Assembly (NCBI RefSeq): GCF_024171765.1 | Contig: NZ_JAMTCI010000001.1 | Location: 372,001 to 436,000 of the forward strand | From: Williamsia deligens | Lineage (GTDB): Bacteria; Actinomycetota; Actinomycetes; Mycobacteriales; Mycobacteriaceae | Length of the DNA stretch: 64,000 nucleotides | Direction of reading: 5' to 3' | Part shown: positions 8,105 through 14,644 of the stretch, one piece after another | Numbering within the stretch: the stretch's first letter is position 1 | How the letters are laid out: every line of letters begins with the position of its first letter | Notes under the pieces: model-generated | The model's database searches: none | The model's input: only the letters and a program-made list of their open reading frames with translations | Told to the model about the DNA's origin: nothing | Program-made: the position numbers and the translations under genes

Positions 8105-9757
8105 TCACTCGACCTCGGCGGTCGTCCGGGTCGCGCTCTCCGCAGGCGAGGACGTCGTCGACGACGAGGTCGTGCCGGGGACAGTCGTTGTCGTGGTGCT
8201 CGCGGTGGTCGTCGTCGGTGACGTCGAGGCCGACTGCGGCGCAGCGTCATCCGACGCCGGGGTCGAGGTGGTGGGCGACGAGGTGGTCGTGGTCGTCGGC
8301 GTCGTGGCGGTGGTCGAGGGCGCAGTCGACGGAGGCTCTGTCGTCGTGGCCTTGGTGGTCGAGAGCTCCGTGGTCGACGGGACGCTCGTCGACGGCCGCG
8401 GCTGCGTGGTGGTCGACGACGTGGTCGCGTCGACCTCGGTCGCAGGGACCGGTGCGGCGACGAGAGACCGCGCGGCCACCGTCGTCGGCGCCGCGACGCG
8501 CGGCACGAACACCGCGGTGATCGCCGCAACGATCGCGCGGACCGTGTTCTGGACGACCGCGGTGACGGTCGCCGCGATCTGGGAGAAGAACCGCTGCACC
8601 GCCTGGGTGACGACGGTGAGCAGGTTCGGACCGGGTGTGTACTGCGGGTGCGCGGCGATGAAGTCGGCGATGACCTGCGCGGCGGGCTTCGGGGTGCCGT
8701 CGGCGCGGTAGAGACCGAACGAGTCCTCCAGCGAACCGGTGTACTGCGGCTTGTCCTGCATCGTGTAGATGAACATCGGCCCGGCGAACGACTGCGCACT
8801 CCACGCGGCGACGAAGTCCCTGATGTAGGCCGCCTGGTGGTCCTCGGTGACCGCCTGATCGGCGGGCTTGATCGGCGCGATGGTCGCCAAGCCGTACTCG
8901 GTCGCCCAGATCAGTTTGCCGCCATCGCCTTTCGCGACCATGAGTGCCCGCATGGCGTTGACCTCGTTGAGCGGCGACCCTGTCAGGTCGAGACCCTGCG
9001 AGTACGGCGTCGTGAACTGGTACGGGTGGAACGCGATCGCGTCGAAGTACCCGTGCGCACCCGCGTCGTACATCTGCTGGAGGAACGTCGGCGAGTCGAT
9101 CGACTCCCCGGGACGGGTCGGCACCGCACCCAGGATGCCGCCGATGACGGTCACCGACGGGTCCGCCGCCTTGATCTTCGCGTATGCGTCCTTCAACAAC
9201 ACGGTGTAGCGCGCGGCATCCGGGGTCGGCGTGAAGGCGACCGCCCCGTTCGGCTCGTTCCACACCTCGTAGGCGGCGATCTTCCCGGTGAACCGCCGCG
9301 CGACGAGGCCGGCGAAGTCGCCGAAGACCGCCGGGTCGGCGGGCGGGCTGGTGACCGGGGTGTCGCCGGGACGCACGGCCCAGTACGGCGAGTGTGTGAT
9401 GGTGGCGAGCACGCCGATCCCGCGCTTGTCGGCGGCCGCGACGACGCGATCGATGTTGTCCCACTTGTAGACGCCCTCGTCGGGTTCGACGTCGTACCAG
9501 GGGATCAGGACGCGGACGTTGCGGACGCCCAACGCCTGCATGCGGTCCAGCGACGCGTCGATCTCGGCCTGGGTCTTGGAGTACAGATCGCTGTCGGCGA
9601 TGCCGAGGGTGTCGGCCTTCTCGATGATGTCGGCGACCGGCACCACCGCGACGGTCGACACCGGACGGGCGGTGGACGAACCGCCCGGGAGCAACGCCTG
9701 GCCGGCGGCGGCCCCGAGCAGGACGAAGGCGGCCATCGCGACCAGGGTCCGGGCCAT
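8105..9757 (-). CDS. Secreted glycoside hydrolase (clan GH-A, GH5/GH39-like) with Thr/Ser-rich tail
   Basis: A 550-residue exported protein. Residues 1-25 form a signal peptide or signal anchor. Residues 45-375 form a TIM-barrel glycosidase, with acid/base Glu168 in the motif WNEPN and probable nucleophile Glu287 in the segment WATEYGL, as in GH39/GH5-type retaining enzymes such as the biofilm hydrolase PslG. Residues 376-430 are hydrophobic and helical, and residues 445-550 are a low-complexity Thr/Ser/Pro tail likely to be O-mannosylated or to span the cell wall. The ATG at 9757 is chosen because it opens on the signal sequence. An in-frame upstream start (9880) adds a non-hydrophobic leader. 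The polysaccharide target is unknown. Confidence 0.8.
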   Translation of the reverse strand: MARTLVAMAAFVLLGAAAGQALLPGGSSTARPVSTVAVVPVADIIEKADTLGIADSDLYSKTQAEIDASLDRMQALGVRNVRVLIPWYDVEPDEGVYKWDNIDRVVAAADKRGIGVLATITHSPYWAVRPGDTPVTSPPADPAVFGDFAGLVARRFTGKIAAYEVWNEPNGAVAFTPTPDAARYTVLLKDAYAKIKAADPSVTVIGGILGAVPTRPGESIDSPTFLQQMYDAGAHGYFDAIAFHPYQFTTPYSQGLDLTGSPLNEVNAMRALMVAKGDGGKLIWATEYGLATIAPIKPADQAVTEDHQAAYIRDFVAAWSAQSFAGPMFIYTMQDKPQYTGSLEDSFGLYRADGTPKPAAQVIADFIAAHPQYTPGPNLLTVVTQAVQRFFSQIAATVTAVVQNTVRAIVAAITAVFVPRVAAPTTVAARSLVAAPVPATEVDATTSSTTTQPRPSTSVPSTTELSTTKATTTEPPSTAPSTTATTPTTTTTSSPTTSTPASDDAAPQSASTSPTTTTASTTTTTVPGTTSSSTTSSPAESATRTTAEVE

Positions 9758-9943
9758 CGGGCGTGACCCCCGGGCAGAGAGCGACAACGGATACTCCAGA
9801 GGTCTGTCGCGGACGCCAGGGATGCCGCGGATCAGACAATTAGTACACCAGCGGCCCGACCGCCGCGTCGCCGAGTTCATGGCGCCCTACCAGGGGGCAG
9901 TCGAGGTGACAGGTCCTCCGGCGACTTGCCGGCGAGGACGCTG
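9758..9943. other. Upstream region of glycosidase with hairpin; native flank of tRNA-Arg 3' side
   Basis: No gene is seen here. A hairpin at about 9913-9939 (arms GTCCT/AGGAC and CCGGC/GCCGG with a 2-nt bulge) lies just outside the left attachment core. Before integration it would have followed the tRNA-Arg gene directly and may have been its transcription terminator. The start region of the glycosidase must also carry its promoter. Confidence 0.45.
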
Positions 9944-9990
9944 TTGGTGCCCTCGGCAGGATTCGAACCTGCGACCTACCCTTTAGGAGA
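9944..9990 (-). other. Attachment site, distal (partial tRNA-Arg copy)
   Basis: This 47-bp segment is identical to 21725-21771 and corresponds to the anticodon loop through the CCA end of tRNA-Arg(CCU). The identity breaks at 9991 and 9943. It lacks the 5' half of the tRNA and so is the truncated copy left by site-specific integration. Confidence 0.9.
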
Positions 9991-10325
9991 AGTGAGGTCG
10001 CGGCGTTCTCCGAGAGACGCCACCAGCGGCGATTGAGCGCGCCATTCGCGATTCGCGCAGGTCAAGGCCACTGACTGCACACCTGCGGCGCAGCGGCGGT
10101 TACCGGCTGCGCACCCCCGACAGTGCGCCGGTGGGTAGCACGGGGGTAGCACGGCACACACCGCCCACCGGTTGCCGCGCGCCCTGGTGCCCGGTCCGAC
10201 CCGGCCCGTAGCGTTGCAGCGGTAGCGCGCCGCTGTGCAGCGCCACGGCAGTACGCCCCTCGCGATGGAGTCGCGGGTCAGCCCCCGATTGGTAATCGGC
10301 ACCCGCCCGATCCATCGGAGAAACC
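9991..10325. promoter_or_regulatory. Element left end: integrase arm-like repeats, no gene seen
   Basis: This 335-bp stretch has no convincing coding region. It holds GCACCCCCGACA (10111-10122) and two tandem copies of GGGTAGCACG (10133-10142 and 10144-10153). The same motifs recur near the right end (21618-21670), as expected for arm-type binding sites of a lambda-type integrase. The ribosome site for the capsid-like gene (GGAGA, about 10317) is at its right edge. Confidence 0.5.
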
Positions 10326-11540
10326 ATGACCACCACACGCCCCGCCGACACTCGCCCTTCCTCCACCCGCCCGCTCGGCAGCGGTCCCGCTCGATCGGTG
10401 GCCGACGACGTGGCCTCGCTGTTCGCCTTCGGCGCCGACGCGCGCGGCTACAGCACCGAGGGCGATGTCCTCGTCAACCAGACCGCCGACGGCGTCGACC
10501 TGAACACGATCTGGGCTGAGGCGCAGACCGCGATGGGTCTGTGGAACCAGAAGCGCAGCGCCTTGGCTTCGCTCATCAGCTACCAGACGGTCAACAGCGG
10601 CGACGCCATCCCGCAGGTGATCGGCGGCGACCACTTCGAGAAGGCCAGCGAGTTCGGCGAGCCCACTGGCCTGCGCAGCGCGCCGGATGCGCTGCTACTT
10701 GGCTACGACTTCGACGACTTCGACCTGGCCAGCCGCATGAGCTGGAAGTTCCTGCGGTCGGCGTCGGCCGAGCAGGTGTACGCCATTATCAGCCGCGCGA
10801 TGGAGGCCGACAACCGGCTGGTGACTGGCACCATCCTCCGCCGCCTGTTCGACCCGGCCCAGGGCATCAACGAGTACGGCCAACCGGTCTACGGGCTGTA
10901 CAACGGCAGCGATGGCATGGTGCCCCCGCCCCACGCGGGGCAGGAGTTCCCCAGCAGCACGAGCCACTACCTGGTCAGCGGCAACACCGCCCTGGACCCC
11001 GGCGACCTGACAGATGCCATTACCCAGGTGCAGAGCAAGGGCTTCGGCACGACGCAGAACTCGCGACTGCTCGTGCTCGCACACCCGCACGAGGCGGAGG
11101 TGGCAGCGAGTTTCAGGGCCGGCGAGATCACCAACGGCGTCGAGAGCCGCTACGACTTCATCCCGTCAAGCTCGGCACCCGCCTACCTGACGCCGGACAA
11201 CGTTGTCGGTCAGGTGGCGCCGGGTGAGTTCGCCGGCCTGGAGGTGCTGGGGTCGTTCGGCCCGGCGTGGATCTGCCCCTCGTTCTACCTGCCGCAGGGG
11301 TACATCGCTGTCGTGGCAACCGGCGGACCCAACAGCAGCAACAACCCGGTGGCGGCGCGCCAGCACCCCAACCCGGCCTACCAGGGCCTGCGACAGATCC
11401 CCGGCAACGGTCCATATCCCCTCACCTCAAGTTTCTTCCAGCGATCCTTCGGAACCGGAGTTCGGTACCGGGGTGCGGCGTGCATCGTCCAGGTGAAGGC
11501 CAGCGGCCCGTACACCGCGCCGACATGGGCGTGGACGTGA
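10326..11540 (+). CDS. Phage major capsid-like protein
   Basis: A 404-residue protein with no signal peptide. It has a disordered N-terminus (first 25 residues), a helical region at 55-190 and a beta-rich C-terminal half. The C-terminal segments (GFGPAW-like turn, FYLPQGYIAVVATGG, SFFQRSFGTGVRYRGAA) match what I remember of capsid proteins annotated in actinobacterial phages and prophages, so I call it a probable HK97-fold major capsid. No prohead protease or portal is next to it. The ATG at 10326 follows a GGAGA site. It overlaps the next small gene by 4 bp. The alternative is another abundant virion protein. Confidence 0.62.
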   Translation: MTTTRPADTRPSSTRPLGSGPARSVADDVASLFAFGADARGYSTEGDVLVNQTADGVDLNTIWAEAQTAMGLWNQKRSALASLISYQTVNSGDAIPQVIGGDHFEKASEFGEPTGLRSAPDALLLGYDFDDFDLASRMSWKFLRSASAEQVYAIISRAMEADNRLVTGTILRRLFDPAQGINEYGQPVYGLYNGSDGMVPPPHAGQEFPSSTSHYLVSGNTALDPGDLTDAITQVQSKGFGTTQNSRLLVLAHPHEAEVAASFRAGEITNGVESRYDFIPSSSAPAYLTPDNVVGQVAPGEFAGLEVLGSFGPAWICPSFYLPQGYIAVVATGGPNSSNNPVAARQHPNPAYQGLRQIPGNGPYPLTSSFFQRSFGTGVRYRGAACIVQVKASGPYTAPTWAWT

Positions 11541-11731
11541 CCGCCCCCGATTACGGTCCGCAGGCCGGCGAGTTCAGCTGGGGACCGGGGAACGTGCCGC
11601 CGGGGTGTGAGGACGCGCCGATACGAGGGGGCGGCGCGTACCGAGGCACCACACCACCGGCGGCGCCGACGCCGGACCTGAGCGCCCTGGCCCGCGAGCT
11701 GGCCGACCGCCACACCGCCCGGGACGGCTGA
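11537..11731 (+). CDS. Small phage-type protein downstream of capsid gene
   Basis: A protein of 64 residues starting at GTG 11537, which overlaps the capsid stop (GTGA). An ATG at 11525 in the same frame would add four residues. It is rich in Gly, Pro and Ala, ends in an amphipathic helix (segment LSALARELADRH), and has no recognised domain. It is tightly packed between the capsid-like gene and the next small gene, so it is part of a structural cassette. Function unknown. Confidence 0.5.
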   Translation: MTAPDYGPQAGEFSWGPGNVPPGCEDAPIRGGGAYRGTTPPAAPTPDLSALARELADRHTARDG

Positions 11732-11732
11732 C

Positions 11733-12056
11733 GTGGCCCGCGCGTACCGCCGCGACGCCCGAGGTCGGTTCGCCGCCGCCGGGACGAAGATCAGCAACAG
11801 CTACGTCAGCGGCAGCTTCACCCGCAACCTGGCGGTGGGCCGGGGCGGTGCCTACAAGGGCGTGAAGGTCGGCGCCGAGTTCCGCACGCCCGCGGGCCGG
11901 GGCGCGGTGGTGAAGGGCATCGTCGGGTATCACGGCAAGCCCGATCGCCGCCTGGACATCACTCCCGGCCTAGACAAGTCCGCCAAGAAGGTGACGGTGT
12001 CAGCCCGCCCGAACCCATCGCGCCGCGCAGCCGCAGGACGGAAGCTCCGCAAGTAG
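11733..12056 (+). CDS. Small basic phage structural-like protein
   Basis: A 107-residue, strongly basic protein starting at GTG 11733, 1 bp after the previous stop. Its opening (MARAYRRDARGRFAAAG) is a pattern common in small virion-region proteins of actinophages. The Lys/Arg-rich C-terminal part (KKVTVSARPNPSRRAAAGRK) could bind DNA. No enzyme motif is seen. It is the last gene of the three-gene cassette and is followed by a strong hairpin. Confidence 0.55.
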   Translation: MARAYRRDARGRFAAAGTKISNSYVSGSFTRNLAVGRGGAYKGVKVGAEFRTPAGRGAVVKGIVGYHGKPDRRLDITPGLDKSAKKVTVSARPNPSRRAAAGRKLRK

Positions 12057-12135
12057 CCGACCGCAGACCTGTCGGCACTGCCCGCCCCAAGATCGCCGAG
12101 CCGCCGTACGCCACGAGACGACCGGCCCGGCAAAC

Positions 12136-12176
12136 CCAGAACCCCACCAGCGCCACCGACGCCGGTGGGGTTCTGG
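12136..12176. terminator. Hairpin between convergent structural cassette and repressor
   Basis: A perfect 13-bp stem (arms at 12136-12148 and 12164-12176) with a 15-nt loop sits between the end of the structural cassette and the end of the oppositely oriented repressor gene. There is no T-run on either side, but its position between convergent stops supports a bidirectional terminator. Confidence 0.65.
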
Positions 12177-12178
12177 CG

Positions 12179-12421
12179 CTATAGATCGATGCCGTCGAGT
12201 AGCGCCCCTGGCGTGGTCTGCAAACCAGCCGCGATCTTCAGTACGTTCTCAATACGAGAGCTGCGCTGCCCCCGTTCCACCTGGCCTAAGTGCGTCCAGT
12301 GCAGGCCAATCCGTTCCGCCGCCTGCTCCTGACTGAGATTGAGCTCGTGGCGACGAGCCCTCACCCTTGCGCCGAACACCGCCACGGCGCTGGTGGCTGC
12401 GGAGGCGGGCTGATCAGGCAT
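12179..12421 (-). CDS. XRE/Cro-CI-type HTH regulator
   Basis: An 80-residue protein that is almost entirely one helix-turn-helix domain: FGARVRARRHELNLSQEQ, then recognition-helix region IGLHWTHLGQVERGQ, ending with the helix PGALLDGIDL. It lacks the cleavable C-terminal domain of CI-type repressors, so induction would have to go through an antirepressor or a helper-phage protein. It is divergent from the lipoprotein gene across 121 bp and is the only obvious repressor of the element. Confidence 0.82.
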   Translation of the reverse strand: MPDQPASAATSAVAVFGARVRARRHELNLSQEQAAERIGLHWTHLGQVERGQRSSRIENVLKIAAGLQTTPGALLDGIDL

Positions 12422-12542
12422 GGCCCGCCTAGCACAATCGCCTCAACCGCAATCATCCAGAGCGGAAACGTCGTATTGCCACGCGGGCGCATTCGCACAT
12501 GGTTACGATTCGCCCGATTCGTCCGTTCGAAAGGAAGCCATC

Positions 12543-13058
12543 ATGCGTCGCGCGACCATCACCCCGCTCCTGCTCCTCTCCTTCACCCTTGTGGCGGGAT
12601 GCGGCAGCAGCGACGGTTCACCGAGTGCAGCAACCTCTACAGTCACGGTTTCCGCCGACGCCGGTTCTGCAGACCGCACCTCTGGCTCGACGTTTGACGT
12701 CAACACGGGCATCAGCGGAATCCGTAATCCTCCGTTTACGGGCGCTGACTGCGCCTACTACGACGGAACGTTGAGAAACGGCGACCCCGTAATCATTCGT
12801 GGTTCGGATGGGAGTGTGCTCGCGAAGACTGAGCTCATCAGCATGCCAGAAAACACCGGAGAGGCTGCCGGGCCGTACTGTGGTTTCCGCTTTTCGGCAA
12901 GCAATGTCAAGGCCGACGAACCCGCATACTCGCTGACCGTCGGCGGTTTTGCACCAGTGGTCGTCACGCAGGCCGAGCTCGTGTCCAGAGAATTCTTTAG
13001 CGCGCGTTCTCCGATAGATGTATTGGCCGAGAACGGGAAGGTGCCGCTTTCCAAGTAG
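12543..13058 (+). CDS. Element-encoded lipoprotein
   Basis: A 171-residue protein with signal peptide and lipobox LVAGC (Cys near residue 21), a Ser/Thr linker, then about 120 residues with two Cys (segments GADCAYYDG and GPYCGFRF) likely disulfide-bonded outside the cell. AAAGGAAG is placed correctly before the ATG, and a TACGAT (-10-like) hexamer lies at 12504-12509. Base composition is lower in GC than the flanking host genes. A lipoprotein next to the repressor is a common arrangement for superinfection exclusion in temperate phages. That role is inference; the fold is unrecognised. Confidence 0.75.
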   Translation: MRRATITPLLLLSFTLVAGCGSSDGSPSAATSTVTVSADAGSADRTSGSTFDVNTGISGIRNPPFTGADCAYYDGTLRNGDPVIIRGSDGSVLAKTELISMPENTGEAAGPYCGFRFSASNVKADEPAYSLTVGGFAPVVVTQAELVSREFFSARSPIDVLAENGKVPLSK

Positions 13059-13372
13059 GCCTTAAACGCACCCTGCTCACCCACGCACTTCGCTAACGAC
13101 CCGCGGGGATCAGATTGCATTTCGTTCGAAACCGCACTAAAGGCACTACTGCTGGCCCTGGTGTACCGTTGTTTACGCACGGGCTGCTTACCTGCAGCTC
13201 GAGACAAGTCCCGGGGCTTCGGTCACGGGCACTGTGAGTATCGGCCGAGCGACGCAGTGCATCGCGGGGTCGGCGTAGGGCTTATCGCGGTGCGATGGCG
13301 ACTCGCAGAGTTGTGGCAGTGAATGGTGCCGCGTTGAAGTTTGGCGCGGGCACCTAGCGGCGGAGCATCGCT
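13059..13372. other. Gene-poor stretch of the element
   Basis: No convincing coding region is seen in these 314 bp on either strand. The sequence is less GC-rich than its surroundings, with some AT-rich hexamers suitable for promoters (around 13165-13185). It presumably carries the promoter for the downstream xis-like gene or an untranslated leader. Confidence 0.4.
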
Positions 13373-13447
13373 AGCTGGCGCACAACGCACATACCCGAGA
13401 GGGTGCGTGCGTCGTGACGCCAGCTTTTTTGCGTTTCGGCGAACGCA
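13373..13447 (+). terminator. Strong intrinsic terminator/attenuator with tandem hairpin
   Basis: A long stem-loop has outer arms AGCTGGCG/CGCCAGCT (13373-13380 / 13418-13425) and middle arms 13381-13390 / 13407-13416 with one mismatch. An inner ACCC/GGGT pair closes it, and a T6 run follows at 13425-13430. A second hairpin, TGCGTT/AACGCA (13430-13447), comes right after. It lies about 30 bp before the xis-like gene on the same strand, which suggests attenuation of that gene or protection from read-through. Confidence 0.7.
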
Positions 13448-13473
13448 CCTCGACCACACCGAGGAGCAACACC

Positions 13474-13752
13474 GTGAGTACCGCACCCACCCGACCGCCG
13501 GTTGCCCGACCTGTGCCCGGGCCGACCCAGCTGAACGACCTGCCCACCGTCAAGGGCCGCGACGGCGCCGTCGAGTTTCTGAACCGCACCCTCGGCGTAC
13601 CCATCACCCCGACGCGCATGCGAGCAGCGATCGAACGCCGCGAGCTGCCCGTCTACAAGATCAGTGGCAACAACTACCTGACCGAGCGGGACCTCTACCT
13701 GTGGGTGAAGAGCCTGGCTCGGCCCGTCGCCACCCAGGGCGGTGCCGCGTGA
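13474..13752 (+). CDS. AlpA/excisionase-like HTH protein
   Basis: A 92-residue protein. Residues 30-80 have the MerR/Xis-like winged-helix pattern: a short helix, TPTRMRAAIERRELPVYKIS and a beta turn, then YLTERDLYLWVKSL. This family includes phage excisionases and P4 AlpA-type activators of excision. The GTG at 13474 follows GAGGAG and is preferred over an earlier in-frame ATG at 13414, because the latter lies within the terminator hairpin. Its stop overlaps the next start (GTGA), so the two are coupled. Confidence 0.68.
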   Translation: MSTAPTRPPVARPVPGPTQLNDLPTVKGRDGAVEFLNRTLGVPITPTRMRAAIERRELPVYKISGNNYLTERDLYLWVKSLARPVATQGGAA

Positions 13753-14474
13753 CCACCATGGACCCCAACGGCCTCATCATCGAGGCTGACGACGCACTGA
13801 CGTCCATCCACACCCGCTCGGTCATCAGAGGCCTTAAGCGCGCCGACGCCTACGGTTCGCCGGCGGTCGCCACCTCCGACGAGCTACGGCAGGCGGTCCG
13901 GACCGCCGCCGACCGAGCTCGCGCGGCCGAGCCGCTCCGATGCGTGAAACGTGTAGACGACGTGGTTCGCTTCCTCCTCGAACACCACGGCTTCGACGTC
14001 GCCTGGTTGACGCGGAAGGCTCCGCCGCCGGGCCTGACGATCTGCCACGTCGCACATCCCGGTGCTGAGTGGCTGACGTGGGTACTGCCAGACGGCACCG
14101 ACAACGTCGGTGCGATCTGCTTCGAACTGCTCGGCGTCGTTGCGCGTCACCACGAGATGGTCGAACGACGGACGCCACCGCCTGAGGCCACGGAGGAGTT
14201 CGAGGCCGGGCAGTTCGGCTACCAACACTGCGACTGGTGCCACCAGGACGTGTCGGCCACTCACTCGGTTTGGGACATGCGGGTGCTGCTGATGAGTCAA
14301 GGCAACCGGCTGTTCGCATGGATCTGCTGCGCCGACTGCTCGACGAGGTTGGAGGGGTCGCATCCCGGCGGTCTGCGCTGGATGCCTCAACCGCCTGCAC
14401 CCCGGCGCGCCGTGTTGGGCGTTCCCGGACGCCTGACGCGCCCACTGCGGGCTGTGCACCCCTGCCGCCGGTAA
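13749..14474 (+). CDS. Zinc-ribbon protein of unknown function
   Basis: A 241-residue protein starting at GTG 13749, overlapping the xis-like stop by 4 bp. Residues 1-130 are helical, with no recognised fold. Residues 155-205 hold a probable Cys4 zinc ribbon (CDWC ... CCADC). The C-terminal 40 residues are Pro/Arg-rich. Located between the regulatory gene and the replication gene, it may be a DNA- or RNA-binding accessory factor. I do not recognise the family. Confidence 0.55.
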   Translation: MTTMDPNGLIIEADDALTSIHTRSVIRGLKRADAYGSPAVATSDELRQAVRTAADRARAAEPLRCVKRVDDVVRFLLEHHGFDVAWLTRKAPPPGLTICHVAHPGAEWLTWVLPDGTDNVGAICFELLGVVARHHEMVERRTPPPEATEEFEAGQFGYQHCDWCHQDVSATHSVWDMRVLLMSQGNRLFAWICCADCSTRLEGSHPGGLRWMPQPPAPRRAVLGVPGRLTRPLRAVHPCRR

Positions 14475-14577
14475 CTGCGGCGGGGGTGCGCGGGTCAACC
14501 CGCCTGCGGGGCGCCGGTGGCGCCTCGCCTGAGCTTCATCCCCGCTGTGGTGCGGCGGTGACCCGACCAAAAAAGAA

Positions 14578-14613
14578 CGCCGGTCCATCAGTCACCAACT
14601 GAATGAACCGGCG
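14578..14613 (-). terminator. Inverted repeat upstream of the primase gene
   Basis: Imperfect arms (14578-14592 / 14598-14613; seven outer pairs perfect) form a hairpin. On the minus strand it is followed by a T-rich run (complement of the A6 at 14569-14574), which is the form of an intrinsic terminator for leftward transcripts. Nothing is annotated leftward here, so it could instead be an operator or an antisense block. Confidence 0.45.
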
Positions 14614-14644
14614 CTCCCCACGTTCAGCCAAGGAGTCTGGCCGC

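Noticed and set aside
8105-8560. Thr/Ser-rich coding repeats considered as DNA-level repeats or frameshifted sequence
   Set aside because: The frame stays open to the stop, and a Thr/Ser/Pro tail is common in secreted actinobacterial glycosidases.
13223-13486. Minus-strand frame of 87 codons over the element's gene-poor stretch
   Set aside because: It runs through the terminator hairpin and overlaps the xis-like gene start; no ribosome site and no domain.
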